Shown here one piece after another: positions 24,954-33,578 of a stretch of 64,000 nucleotides of DNA (position 1 is its first letter; the number at the start of each line of letters is the position of its first letter). This DNA is from Janthinobacterium sp. SUN073 (GTDB taxonomy: Bacteria; Pseudomonadota; Gammaproteobacteria; Burkholderiales; Burkholderiaceae_D): positions 426,037 to 490,036 of the forward strand of contig NZ_JAPUBT010000003.1 in assembly GCF_030397665.1 (NCBI RefSeq), given 5' to 3'. The translations under genes and the position numbers were made by a program. The notes beneath the pieces are model-generated. The model had not been told where the DNA came from. It did not search any database and saw nothing but the letters and a program-made list of their open reading frames with translations.

Positions 24954-26321
24954 TTAGCCCAGCAGGATGCCGAAGTGCTCGTCCTTGGCGGTGCCGCAGC
25001 CCCATACCAGTGCGATCTCGTACTGCACTTGACGGTACTGCATGTACATGCTCACCTCGAACGACAGGCCCGACACTGGATCGGTGATGATGGTGCGGTC
25101 GACAGCCGAGTCGCCTTGCGCAGGCAGTGCTGGCACACGGGTGGCCAGCACGATCGCCGAACGAGCGAAGAACAGGTTGCGGAAGCCGACGTTGGCAACG
25201 GTGATCGCGGTCGCAGCGGGAGGGATTGCCTGCATCAGGCCAGGCGCAGCCAGGGTGATCGCGCCGCCGTTCGAGGCGTCAGCATCGCCGGAGGCAACCA
25301 CGTATTTGTTTTCCGGATCGCCAGCAATGCTGACCACATCACCAGCAACGAACGCGCCGGTACCAGCTGCCGCCAACGTGATAACCGTGGCGCCGAAGGC
25401 ATAGCCTGCGGCATTGGTGGTGGCGCCGACAGCGGTGCCCTTGGCTGGGCGCTTGATCTGCGACGACTGGCGCAGCGCCAGATTTTGCAGGCGGTCGGTG
25501 ATACCGTTGCGCAGCATATCTTCGCGGCCAGCTTCATTGACCTTGAACAGGCCCGACTGCTTGCTGCGCATGTTTTGCATGGCAGCGCTGCCCAGGACCA
25601 GCTGGAAGTCCAGGCCTTGGGCGCCGTTGTCTTCCAGAATGCGCAGCGCGCCGGCAGTGTCATTCAGCTCGTTGGCGACGCCAAACGGAGCTGTGCCTGG
25701 GGTGCCGTATGCGCGCGAGGCCTTGACGTGCAGCGCCGTCAGGTCGCTTTCGACCTCATTGGCCAGCGTGCGCATCGCTTGCGCGAACTGATCACGCAGA
25801 ATGATGTTGTAACTGTTGCCGCTATTGTCCAGCGCCAGTTTTTCTTCGCCGTTCCAGCGGATTGGGACGCGGCGCGCCTTCGTCAGCGTGACACCCTTGT
25901 TGCCGATGTTCTGGTTGCCGTCATCCGGCGGGGTTACGGCCGGCACGATATCAGTCGCCGTTGCTGCTGGTGCAACTGGCGAGGTGACGGTCTGGCCAAC
26001 AGCGGCACGCGCGAAGGTCATGTCACTCGACACGGCCGGGATCATGCCGATCTGTTCGCGGGAAACCACATCCATCGCGTTATACAGCGTATTGATGAGG
26101 CCTGTCAGGTTGTTGGGGCCGAGCACCAGGCCGGTCTTGGCGGCATAGTTCCAGATGTAACCATACGCCAGCTCGCGCGCCACGCGTACGCAGAAGACTG
26201 CCTTGCTGATGGCTGGCGCAGCGAAGCCCCGCACAGCCTGGGCGCTGGCGGTTGCGGCCGAGGTGGCCGTGGAGAATGCCATGGCGGCGAGCGCCACGGC
26301 AAAAGCGAACATTTTTTTCAT
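24954..26321 (-). CDS. Major capsid protein (P22 coat-like) with signal-like N-terminus
   Basis: A 455-residue coat protein of the P22 gp5 type. NLTGLINTLYNAMDVVSREQ and GMIPAVSSDMTFARAAVGQT match the family N-terminal helix and 'VSRE..G.ipAV......Ra..Gqt' signature. A central I-domain-like Gly/Ala/Val insertion (about 285-375) and a C-terminal SGLSFEVSMYMQYRQVQYE strand follow. ATG 26321 has an AAGG ribosome site, but it adds about 60 residues that begin MKKMFAFAVALAAMAFSTA, a near-perfect signal peptide form. A GTG just before the conserved start lacks a ribosome site. The leader is odd for a cytoplasmic capsid and may be a cleaved pro-arm or mis-start. Confidence 0.88.
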   Translation of the reverse strand: MKKMFAFAVALAAMAFSTATSAATASAQAVRGFAAPAISKAVFCVRVARELAYGYIWNYAAKTGLVLGPNNLTGLINTLYNAMDVVSREQIGMIPAVSSDMTFARAAVGQTVTSPVAPAATATDIVPAVTPPDDGNQNIGNKGVTLTKARRVPIRWNGEEKLALDNSGNSYNIILRDQFAQAMRTLANEVESDLTALHVKASRAYGTPGTAPFGVANELNDTAGALRILEDNGAQGLDFQLVLGSAAMQNMRSKQSGLFKVNEAGREDMLRNGITDRLQNLALRQSSQIKRPAKGTAVGATTNAAGYAFGATVITLAAAGTGAFVAGDVVSIAGDPENKYVVASGDADASNGGAITLAAPGLMQAIPPAATAITVANVGFRNLFFARSAIVLATRVPALPAQGDSAVDRTIITDPVSGLSFEVSMYMQYRQVQYEIALVWGCGTAKDEHFGILLG

Positions 26322-26442
26322 GTTGATTGCCTTAAAGGTAAGTGGTTTGGGATTTCCAGCAGCAGGCCATCCGGCCCAAAGCACCGACTTAGCCCATCCA
26401 GGCGCCGGCAAATGTATTGCGATGTTGCGGTAATGCAGATAT

Positions 26443-26466
26443 GAAAAAGCCCGCGCACGGCAGGCC
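26443..26466 (-). terminator. Terminator between scaffold and coat genes
   Basis: Minus strand: stem GCCTGC/GCGGGC (one T-G pair) with a 5-base loop followed by TTTTTC, just after the scaffold stop. Confidence 0.6.
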
Positions 26467-26491
26467 ATTCGGTGGAACAGGGAAATCGGGA

Positions 26492-27304
26492 TCAGTCGAC
26501 CAGCACGGCGCCGCCACTCAGCAGGCCGGCGCGTGCCGATGGATCGGCCGCTTCGTACTGGGCGCGCGTGACCTGCTTGGCGTTTCCGCTGCCGCCCGAG
26601 CCACCGCCTTGCGCGCCGCCGCCAGATGCGCCGGAGCCCTTCAGGATCTGATCTTTGAATGGGCAGGCGGCAACCAGCTGCGCCAGACCTTCATCGAAGT
26701 CGGCCACTTCACCCGGGCGGGTCGGCGAGAAAATCTTGTTGCCGGCGGCGTCGTACGGCACCATCTTGCCGTCCTCGACCTTGAAATGGCTGCCGAAATA
26801 GGCTTTTGCCATCTCGGTCGGGATCGCCAGGCGGCTCGGGTGCTTGTCGTCGGTCAGCAGCTTCGAACTGGCGAAGCCGCCGCCGATCATGTGGGTGTTC
26901 AATTCGTTGGTGCGCTTATCCAGCTGCGCGGTCAATTCCTGCAACTGCGTGGCGCTCGCCTTGGCTTGGGCGGCGACTTGCTCTTGCGCGGTCTTGGCTG
27001 CCGCATCTTGGATTTCCTTGACCTGGGCGGCCGTCTTCAGTTCGCCGGAGCTGAGGCTCTTCACCGTATTCAGGGCGGCCAGTGCAGCCACGCCGTCTTC
27101 GATGCCTTCAAAGGTCTTCAGCTTGGCCTCTGCAACCTCCTTCGCTTCGCGGTGGGTCTTGGCCTCGCCGTTCAGGCGGGTGATTGTGCCCAGCGTGGTA
27201 TCCGCGTCGAATGGCGCTTCGGTACCGTTGGGATGAATAAAGATCGGCAGCTTCTTCTCGCCGTCGATTGCAATGGTTCCGTCTGCGTTGAATTTGAATG
27301 GCAT
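26492..27304 (-). CDS. Scaffold-like protein (DUF6651-type)
   Basis: A 270-residue acidic protein starting at ATG 27304 (MPFKFNADGTIAIDGEKKLP); upstream codons in frame cross a terminator hairpin and are rejected. The N-terminal beta piece is followed by a long helical region (about 45-140) with Ala/Gln/Glu-rich coiled coil. The C-terminal part has a Gly-rich linker (GSGASGGGAQGGGSGGSG) and ends with a short VLVD tail. Position directly upstream of the coat gene and the coiled-coil body are those of an assembly scaffold. It is expected inside the procapsid and lost on maturation. Confidence 0.75.
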   Translation of the reverse strand: MPFKFNADGTIAIDGEKKLPIFIHPNGTEAPFDADTTLGTITRLNGEAKTHREAKEVAEAKLKTFEGIEDGVAALAALNTVKSLSSGELKTAAQVKEIQDAAAKTAQEQVAAQAKASATQLQELTAQLDKRTNELNTHMIGGGFASSKLLTDDKHPSRLAIPTEMAKAYFGSHFKVEDGKMVPYDAAGNKIFSPTRPGEVADFDEGLAQLVAACPFKDQILKGSGASGGGAQGGGSGGSGNAKQVTRAQYEAADPSARAGLLSGGAVLVD

Positions 27305-27378
27305 GGTTGTTTCTTTCTGGGCATCCGCCCTATCAATGGCCTTCCGGCCGTGCACCGCGTCGCGTCCGCTGGCGGCAA

Positions 27379-27401
27379 TAAAAAACCGCCTCAAGGGCGG
27401 C
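27379..27401 (-). terminator. Terminator upstream of scaffold gene
   Basis: Minus strand: CCGCC TTGA GGCGG stem-loop followed by TTTTTTATT, between the protease-like gene and the scaffold gene. Confidence 0.75.
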
Positions 27402-27418
27402 GTGTGAAATCGTTCGTG

Positions 27419-27823
27419 CTACATGCGCTCCAAGCGCTCGGCTCTCGACACATCGTCGGGATGGCTCGACAGCTTGCGCAGCGCGCTGGCCAGGTGTGCA
27501 CCGTGCCCGCGCGCGACGGCGTAGTCATCGGCTTCGAGTTCTTGTCGGCGCCGGCGCTGCGGCCCAGGCGTCAAAAGCAGGCATCGCAACAGCAGGTTGG
27601 TCCAGATATGCAGGTGGTGGCCGTGGCCATGCTCATGAGCTACGACGGCGGCGATCTCGGCCGGCGCCAGCAGCGTTGGGAGCAAGGCCGGCAGCCGCGC
27701 CCGGAATCCGTCGAAGTGCACCTGCTGAACCGGCAGGACTGTCGCCGCGAGAGCCACCATCAGCAGGTTGAGGGCGATCCACGCGCCCCATACGGCAGCC
27801 GCGACTTGCAGTGCAATATCCAT
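27419..27823 (-). CDS. M48-like membrane zinc metalloprotease in head cluster
   Basis: A 134-residue protein with one N-terminal membrane segment (about 5-30), an HEHGH zinc-binding motif (63-67) and a downstream ELEADDYAV (95-103) supplying the third ligand Glu97. This HExxH plus ExxAD pattern is the core of M48 (HtpX/BlaR-sensor-like) peptidases, here reduced to a minimum. It lies between the head morphogenesis protein and the scaffold gene, where many phages keep their prohead protease. A role in capsid maturation or in cutting the coat leader is possible but not shown. The membrane helix is unusual for such a job. Confidence 0.75.
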   Translation of the reverse strand: MDIALQVAAAVWGAWIALNLLMVALAATVLPVQQVHFDGFRARLPALLPTLLAPAEIAAVVAHEHGHGHHLHIWTNLLLRCLLLTPGPQRRRRQELEADDYAVARGHGAHLASALRKLSSHPDDVSRAERLERM

Positions 27824-27838
27824 TCGCCCTCACTTTTG

Positions 27839-29020
27839 CTATTTGTACTTCGCCTGCAGTTCTTCCAGGGTCAACTTGCGCCCCTTGAGATTCATCAGGT
27901 CATTCAGCGTTATCTTCCCCGCCTCGTACATCTCAGCGCGACCTGGGCCCAGATACTCAGCCCGCCAGTCCTTGTCCTTGCTGGCCAAGAAGTCCTTGAA
28001 GTTCATCTTGCTACTGACCGCCCCGCCGTCGCTCGGCCGCGTGCTATCGCCCGGTTCGTCCAGCTCGATGCCCAGGTCTTTGAATGACTTGGTGCGCGTA
28101 CTGAGCACGCAGCGGCAGCTGAAATGAATAGCGCCAGGACCACCTGCCCACTCATGAGTGTGGTTAATAGGCTCCTGGTCGTGCAGCGAGTACTCGTGCA
28201 AGTCGCGCATAGCGCACAGCAGGCAGGTATGCGAATCGAGCGTCGACAGCCATACCAGGCACTCGATCAAATCGCTGTTCTGCTGAAAGGACGCCAGGCG
28301 CGCGGCATTCGCCACGGCCTGCACCGAACTGTGCACCAGCGCGCGCGCGTTTGCCGCAGACGTTTTCAATATGCCCTGCTCGCCCGGAGCAACAGGATCC
28401 GGCGCAGGCGCAGGCCCCTTGGCTGCCGGGGCTGCTGGCGCACCTGGTGTCCCGGCCGGCATCGGTGGCGTGGCAGGCGTGCTTGGCGCCAGATCGGCTG
28501 CCTTGGCGCTCTTGCCCAGCACACGCGACACGATCTGCGACGTCGTCTCACCCTGCGCGGAGCCGAGCCGCACCTGGCTGGCGAAGCGGAATTGCGTATC
28601 CAGCGCCTGGCGCTTCCACCAGTCCGCCGACGGCGCGCCCTTGATGAGCGTGTCGCCGACCAGTTTTTCCAGGTAGTTGGCCGGCGGCAGCTTGGCGCCC
28701 AGCTCGATCTTGAGCGCCTGCGTCAGCACCTTGCCCGTGTAATCGGCCTCGATGCGCACCATGCCGGTGAGGTTGCGGGTCATTTCGGCCTGCATGCCAG
28801 TGTAGTGCGACGAAATCACCGCATTCGACTCGCGCAGTAGCGCGCCCAGGCGCTGCTTGCCGTAGGTCGATATCTCGCCCTCGTTCAGTTTGGCCGTGAG
28901 CTCCTTCGACATGGCGACCATCAGCAGCAAGATCTTCTCTTGCGTGCCGGCAGAAAAGCGCAGCAGGTTCAGCGAATGCACGAGGAACATCTCGGCAATC
29001 CACTCTTCGAGCGCGCCCAT
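27839..29020 (-). CDS. Head morphogenesis protein (Mu gpF-like)
   Basis: A 393-residue minor head protein. The N-terminal half is helical with the long repeat-like helices found in the SPP1 gp7/Mu gpF group. A Pro/Ala-rich linker follows (about 185-215). The C-terminal domain carries LDSHTCLLCAMRDLHEYSL and the IHFSCRCVLSTR ending, the usual Cys/His signature of gpF-type domains. The extreme C-terminus (KITLNDLMNLKGRKLTLEEL) is an added helical tail. It follows the portal gene directly and is probably packaged inside the procapsid, where it helps assembly. Confidence 0.85.
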   Translation of the reverse strand: MGALEEWIAEMFLVHSLNLLRFSAGTQEKILLLMVAMSKELTAKLNEGEISTYGKQRLGALLRESNAVISSHYTGMQAEMTRNLTGMVRIEADYTGKVLTQALKIELGAKLPPANYLEKLVGDTLIKGAPSADWWKRQALDTQFRFASQVRLGSAQGETTSQIVSRVLGKSAKAADLAPSTPATPPMPAGTPGAPAAPAAKGPAPAPDPVAPGEQGILKTSAANARALVHSSVQAVANAARLASFQQNSDLIECLVWLSTLDSHTCLLCAMRDLHEYSLHDQEPINHTHEWAGGPGAIHFSCRCVLSTRTKSFKDLGIELDEPGDSTRPSDGGAVSSKMNFKDFLASKDKDWRAEYLGPGRAEMYEAGKITLNDLMNLKGRKLTLEELQAKYK

Positions 29021-30385
29021 CTATGCCCCCATCAAGTCAGGTAAAGCGGACTGGATGCGCTCCTGCTCCGTCTCCCAGTCCAGGTCCGGCGACAAGATGC
29101 CGCGGCGCTGCAGCTCGTTGAAGTACGTCTCGCCCGAGATTTTCCCGCCGGCGGCGCTCTTGAACAGCAGCTCGGCACTGGCCTCGGCCAGCGACGCGGC
29201 ACCGAAGTCCTTGAAAATGGTGATGTGGCCGCCTTCGGCCTCTCCCACCCATTCGGCCATGAACTGCAGCGCCTGGTCGCCGGCATCCTCAACGTTGCCC
29301 GCGATCTTCTGCAAGGCGCATGCGCCCTGCTCGTTGTCGGCCAGGGTCTGGCTCTCGGTCACGTTGCCCGGCTTGATCACCAGCAGTTCGGCGCCAGCCT
29401 GGCGCATGCGGTCTTCCAGGTCGAGGATGGACAGACGGCCGGCCTCAATGGCCTTGCCGCCATGCTCCACGAATTTCAGATCGCCTTCTGGCGATTCGGA
29501 CTTGACCGCGCTGCCGGCGCCGACCGTGATGCCGCCCTCGCCCAGCATCTTGGCGAACAGGATCGGCACGCGCGCGACGTGCAAAATATTCTGCTGGTCG
29601 CTCTTGCTTTGCCAGTGCTCGATGTTGCTGTGCGCCAGTTCCAGCAGCGGCGGCGTGGCCTGCATGTAGCCCAGGCGCTTGCCGTAGACGGGCACGAATG
29701 GGATGATTTTCAGGCTGGTGATGCCCTCTTCATGCAGCGCCCACTCCTTTTTGCTGCCGGTATCGCTCTGGCGCCAGGTCTGCCAGGTGCCCCGTCCCAA
29801 GACGCGCACCTGCTCGATTTCCTTGGTGTCGAAGTCGCCGTTCGGCTCGGATACGCTTTCCAGCAATCGCAGCTGGGTCAGCCCATCAAGACTGGTCGCA
29901 TTCTTCGGCAGCCAGCCTAGCACGTTCTGCACGTGCACCTGGACGAAGTACGGGCGCACGCCAGCGGCCTGCTCGTCGGCCTTCGTGACGAGGTTGCCAG
30001 CCTTAGGGAAGTCGACCAGGATACCGGCGAAGCCGTAGCCCATAGCCTCCTGGGTGATCTCCGACAGGAAACTGTGCAGATCGCGGCCAGAGAGGTCGAC
30101 ATTTTGTAGCCAAGGCTTGAGTCGCTCCGGCACGTCCTCGCCCAGTGTCACCGGCTTGCTGAACGGCTTGGCCGACAGAACGTCGATGGTGCGCGCATAG
30201 GCCGGGAACAGCGTGGCCACGGCCAGGCGCAGATCATAGCTTCCAGCGTCCTCGCCCGGCCACTGCGGCAAATACTTCTTGCCTGCGGCCCGCATGGTCT
30301 TGGTGCCGCCCAGCAGCGCGGCAATCAGCGCGCAATCCTCGTTCAGCTTGGCCGCTTCGGCTGATTGTGTGCGTACATCGGTCAT
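29021..30385 (-). CDS. Portal protein (DUF4055 type)
   Basis: A 454-residue portal. ATG 30385 (MTDVRTQSAEAAKLNED) is chosen; the longer frame is shadow sequence from terL. The central region with GYGFAGILVDFPKAGN, VQNVLGWLP and IIPFVPVYGKRLGY is typical of DUF4055 portal proteins. The helix SNIEHWQSKSDQQNILHVAR also fits, and the C-terminal crown is helical. It forms the dodecameric ring through which DNA enters and leaves the capsid. Terminase lies directly upstream and the Mu gpF-like protein directly downstream (one base between genes), the classic head module order. Confidence 0.88.
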   Translation of the reverse strand: MTDVRTQSAEAAKLNEDCALIAALLGGTKTMRAAGKKYLPQWPGEDAGSYDLRLAVATLFPAYARTIDVLSAKPFSKPVTLGEDVPERLKPWLQNVDLSGRDLHSFLSEITQEAMGYGFAGILVDFPKAGNLVTKADEQAAGVRPYFVQVHVQNVLGWLPKNATSLDGLTQLRLLESVSEPNGDFDTKEIEQVRVLGRGTWQTWRQSDTGSKKEWALHEEGITSLKIIPFVPVYGKRLGYMQATPPLLELAHSNIEHWQSKSDQQNILHVARVPILFAKMLGEGGITVGAGSAVKSESPEGDLKFVEHGGKAIEAGRLSILDLEDRMRQAGAELLVIKPGNVTESQTLADNEQGACALQKIAGNVEDAGDQALQFMAEWVGEAEGGHITIFKDFGAASLAEASAELLFKSAAGGKISGETYFNELQRRGILSPDLDWETEQERIQSALPDLMGA

Positions 30386-30399
30386 GGAAATCCTTGTTG

Positions 30400-31686
30400 T
30401 TACATGCGCAGCGGCGCGGTCATCGTCGTGCTCTTCACGATTGGATAGCGCTTCACGATGAAGTAGCCGTTCGCATCGTTCGGGTGGTCGTGGCCAGATT
30501 TCTTGTCCGGCTGGCCGTCGGCGCCCCACACCTGCTGCTCCAGCGCCTCGGTGGTGGTCGGGCACTGATCGGTGTTGATCTTCCAGCGGCGCTCGCCCTG
30601 GGCGTTCAGGATCATGCCGTTGTAGGCGTTGACCCGATCCTTGACCGCAGGGTTTGAGTGGTTCACTTCGAGCAGGAAGCCCGCCTGGCGCAAAATGGAC
30701 AGGTCGGACTCGCTCGCGTTCTTGCTGCTGGTGTTCTGGCCTGACGCATCCGGGAAAATCTTCACCTGGTGGCCTTTGTCCTTGAAGTCCTCCTTCAGGA
30801 TCCGGGCCATGGCCGGCGTATCACGCACTTGCACGCGCTCGGCCAGCGTGCGCGGCAGCCCTTCCCGGACCACGTTGATGCAGGCGGTCATATTCTGGAC
30901 GTTGAAGTCCAGGCCCACCATCAGCGGCTCGCCGGGCAGGATGATCTCGTTCGTGTGGTTCAGCGCGCGGTCGAAGTCGGCGTACACGCTGCCGCTGGTC
31001 AGGTTGGTGAACTTGCCGCGCAGGTATGCATCGATCAGCGCTGGCGGGTAGCTGGCCATCAGCGACGGGATATAGTCGTCGGGCAGGTTCAGCTCGTTGT
31101 CGAAGGTGCTGGCCTGGATCAGGCCGTACAGGCTGGCCAGCTCAGGCTTGTCCCGAATGGCCTTCACGAACTGCTGATAGACGAACTTGAAGCCCTCGGG
31201 CGTCGTCGTCACGTCGATGCCGTTCATCAGGCCCGGCACCTTGTAGCGCATGCGGGCGATGATCTTGCGCCAGGCCATCTGCGCCTTTTTCAAGGGCATC
31301 ACGTCCAGCTCATCGATCAGCGCGTGGCCGATCTTGAAGCCGACGATGGTTTCTGGTTTCTCCATCGAGCGGCAGATGACCGTGCCGCGATAGCGCCGGC
31401 CCTCGTACACCTCGACCTCGTGATCGCCCTGTTTCACCTTGATGCGCAGGCCCATCGCATAGGCCACCTCCTCCATCGTGGGATAGAAGATGTCGCGGAT
31501 CTGCGGATAGGTCGGCGCGAAGTAGCCCTGGTTGATGCCCGGCCACTGCCAGAAGTGGGCGCAGATGCCCGCGCAGCCCACAAACGTCTTGCCCGAACCG
31601 AACCCGGCCACGTAGGCCTTGAACTTGTGCGGCAGCTGCAGGAAGCTCGATTGCGGGACGTTCAGGTCAAACTGGATTGTCGTCAT
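30400..31686 (-). CDS. terL: Terminase large subunit
   Basis: A 428-residue terminase motor. The N-terminal ATPase has a Walker A AGFGSGKT (27-34) and Walker B ALIDELD (122-128). The coupling and nuclease region begins near VGLDFN (about 258), the first RNase H-fold acidic residue. The C-terminus has KKSGHDHPNDANGYFI, supplying another nuclease acidic residue. Length is normal for the DUF2280-partnered terminases. It pumps and cuts concatemeric DNA with the small subunit, whose gene overlaps it by about 20 bases. Headful or cos cutting cannot be decided from the sequence. Confidence 0.93.
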   Translation of the reverse strand: MTTIQFDLNVPQSSFLQLPHKFKAYVAGFGSGKTFVGCAGICAHFWQWPGINQGYFAPTYPQIRDIFYPTMEEVAYAMGLRIKVKQGDHEVEVYEGRRYRGTVICRSMEKPETIVGFKIGHALIDELDVMPLKKAQMAWRKIIARMRYKVPGLMNGIDVTTTPEGFKFVYQQFVKAIRDKPELASLYGLIQASTFDNELNLPDDYIPSLMASYPPALIDAYLRGKFTNLTSGSVYADFDRALNHTNEIILPGEPLMVGLDFNVQNMTACINVVREGLPRTLAERVQVRDTPAMARILKEDFKDKGHQVKIFPDASGQNTSSKNASESDLSILRQAGFLLEVNHSNPAVKDRVNAYNGMILNAQGERRWKINTDQCPTTTEALEQQVWGADGQPDKKSGHDHPNDANGYFIVKRYPIVKSTTMTAPLRM

Positions 31687-32128
31687 GGCGCTTGGCGTCT
31701 TTCACGCCGAAGGTGATGGCGACAGGTGTGGGCGCCTGGTCGGCCTGCTCGGCCTTGCCCTTGTTCACGAAGATGTCGCCCACTTCCTTGGCGGCCTGTT
31801 CGTATAGGCTGGCCACCAGCGGCAAATTGCGCATGTTCTCGGCCTTCTGCGCCAGGCGGCCGAGGCCACGCAATCGGAATGCCTTGCTGGCAATCGGGAT
31901 TTCCTCAGCAGTGGCGCGGAACTTGGCGCGCGTCTCTTCGAAAATCGTGCGCCATTTCTGGCTCAGGTTGCGGCCGACATACGTGTTCGGGTCGTAGCAG
32001 GAGACCTGCTGGCGGCTCACATCGAGCCCGAATTCCTCTTTTACCGCTATCGACACCTGCGTGGGCGCATCGAAACATGCCAGCGCATTGACGATGAACA
32101 GCTTCACCTCGTCCTTGAGTGCGGCCAT
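31667..32128 (-). CDS. terS: Terminase small subunit (DUF2280)
   Basis: A 153-residue protein beginning MAALKDEVKLFIVNALACFDAPTQV. A DNA-binding helix-turn-helix near residues 20-45 (VSIAVKEEFGLDVSRQQVSCYDP) is followed by the family's YVGRNLSQKWRTIFEETR region. This is the DUF2280 small terminase pattern. It recognises the packaging site and loads the large subunit. The gene starts after the metallopeptidase gene on the same strand and its 3' end overlaps terL, indicating coupled translation. Confidence 0.88.
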   Translation of the reverse strand: MAALKDEVKLFIVNALACFDAPTQVSIAVKEEFGLDVSRQQVSCYDPNTYVGRNLSQKWRTIFEETRAKFRATAEEIPIASKAFRLRGLGRLAQKAENMRNLPLVASLYEQAAKEVGDIFVNKGKAEQADQAPTPVAITFGVKDAKRHDDNPV

Positions 32129-32158
32129 GTTTTAGTTTCCTGTAAAGCAACGTAAAGG

Positions 32159-32809
32159 CTACGCAGCCTTTAGAAGACACGTTCCGCACGCCCTCGCTAT
32201 GTTGATTTTCGCCACTTCGGGCGGTGTCTTTGCTGCGTCGATGATGCGCTGCACGTCTTCGCTGGCGCCGTAGCGGCGGACCACGCCGACGAACTCTTCG
32301 ACATCGTGCGAGCGCATGCACAGCTTCGGCAGTCCGTACTTGTTGAAGGCAGGCGCGCCGAAGTCATCCATCTCTTGGGCGATGTGATAAAGCTCGTGCT
32401 CGACCAGGGCGCAGAATTCAACGTCGCTGCAGGTCAGGCAATACGATGCGTCCAAGGTAATGAGGAAGTCCGGCACCGCGCCGAACCAGTCGGCCATCTG
32501 CTGTTGCTGACGGCCTTTCTGCCACAGCCCGCAGCGGAATGTCACTTCTTCGCACTGGCCCAGCACCGTGCGGCCAGCCTTCACAAAACCTTGCGGCGCC
32601 CATAGGAACTGCATGTCGGCATATTCCAGGTGCGCGTGGTCTACGTTGTAGAGCGCGCCGCCTTCGGTGAGGATGGTAGCCTGCACCCACTGGAGCACCT
32701 CGGGTGCGGGTAGGTAGCGGTTGTTCAGCGAGTCGGCGTAGCATTTGGGTGGCGTCGGCCGTCGTAATGCTGGCGCGAAACCACGTCGCATTTGCTTGGC
32801 TGCCCCCAT
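32159..32809 (-). CDS. Putative phage metallopeptidase
   Basis: A 216-residue protein of the putative phage metallopeptidase family. It starts at ATG 32809 (MGAAKQMRRGFAPA), with longer frames rejected as untranslated. It has an HELYH zinc motif in CALVEHELYHIAQ, preceded by the family's YCLTCSDVEFCALVEHE, and Cys residues near the C-terminus. The family is found next to terminase genes in many tailed phages of proteobacteria. Substrate is unknown. It lies in the late operon directly upstream of terS, so it is probably made with the virion proteins. Confidence 0.8.
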   Translation of the reverse strand: MGAAKQMRRGFAPALRRPTPPKCYADSLNNRYLPAPEVLQWVQATILTEGGALYNVDHAHLEYADMQFLWAPQGFVKAGRTVLGQCEEVTFRCGLWQKGRQQQQMADWFGAVPDFLITLDASYCLTCSDVEFCALVEHELYHIAQEMDDFGAPAFNKYGLPKLCMRSHDVEEFVGVVRRYGASEDVQRIIDAAKTPPEVAKINIARACGTCLLKAA

Positions 32810-32831
32810 AATCTTCCCTCGTAGAACTGCC

Positions 32832-33044
32832 TTACTGTCGCACAATAACAAGCGATTCCGCCGGAAACTCACCCTGCACCATTCCCTGGTACTTTTCATG
32901 CCACTCACAATGCACCATCAGGCGCTTCTTGTAGAAATCGCCCATTTTTTCGCCAAAATCTATGACACTCATAATCGGGGTCTCGCGCGTCGTATCCAGC
33001 CGCACCTTAAGCCCTCTTTGAAGTTGATGGATCGATATTGCCAT
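32832..33044 (-). CDS. Small DUF2158 (YodC)-like protein
   Basis: A 70-residue protein starting at ATG 33044 with a clear CAGGAG ribosome site. The pattern LQRGLKVRLDTTRETPIMSVIDF, then VHCEWHEKYQGMVQGEFP and a final ESLVIVRQ strand, matches the small YodC-like fold. In that fold a 'GD.V.lksggp.mtV' strand leads into 'V.C.W.......g.F....L'. Function is unknown; these are found in many phages and bacteria. It is the first gene of the predicted late transcript. Confidence 0.65.
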   Translation of the reverse strand: MAISIHQLQRGLKVRLDTTRETPIMSVIDFGEKMGDFYKKRLMVHCEWHEKYQGMVQGEFPAESLVIVRQ

Positions 33045-33072
33045 GATTGCTCCTGAATTTACTTGGAGCAAC

Positions 33073-33078
33073 AGTATA
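33073..33078 (-). promoter_or_regulatory. Possible late promoter -10 box
   Basis: On the minus strand TATACT lies about 30 bases upstream of the first late gene, with no good -35 box at the right distance. A strong -10 with poor -35 is what an activator- or antiterminator-dependent late promoter can look like. Position and strand fit a promoter for the terminase-to-lysis transcript; evidence is limited. Confidence 0.35.
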
Positions 33079-33295
33079 GACGATCAAACACGTCACCGCC
33101 CGCCCCCAGCAAGCGCCGCGGTGCATCGCGGCTGGAGTCCTCTGGATCTTTGCTACGTCGGTGAGCTGCGCCCGTTTTGTAAGCCCTGCCACTGGAGCGC
33201 GCTGGCAGTCGCAAAATTAACTAAAAAACATATTTTCGTGCCACGAACTGCGAGTTAAGATTGCTTTTATCAAAACTCATCAGGAGGATCAAATC

Positions 33296-33571
33296 ATGAC
33301 CGATTTAGAAATATTGACGGAGTTCATCCAGGCTCTTGGCGATCCACGCCCGAGGCCGCAGACCATCGAAGAAAAAATCGCCAAACTAATTGACATCGCC
33401 AACAGCCCATCTGCGAGCGAATTTCTAAAAAAGGTAGGAAGCGAGTACCTCGAATGCTCGAAATCAGCGTTCTCGCCGAATGAACGAAACTCATACCTCA
33501 TTATTGGGTACGCGTGTCTGGGGTGCGCGGAAGAACTGGCAGTGGCCGAACGCGCACGAACTGGCGGCTGA
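33296..33571 (+). CDS. Hypothetical accessory protein
   Basis: A 91-residue protein with an excellent AGGAGG ribosome site before ATG 33296, so translation is likely. It is helical and acidic-basic mixed (LEILTEFIQALGD, IEEKIAKLIDIANS), with a C-terminal hydrophobic Cys-bearing helix (SYLIIGYACLGCAEELAV). It reads against the late genes and begins an island of plus-strand genes placed between the late operon and the Q-like gene. I recognise no family. Its own promoter probably lies in the AT-rich 33220-33280 stretch. Confidence 0.6.
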   Translation: MTDLEILTEFIQALGDPRPRPQTIEEKIAKLIDIANSPSASEFLKKVGSEYLECSKSAFSPNERNSYLIIGYACLGCAEELAVAERARTGG

Positions 33572-33578
33572 TGCTAAC

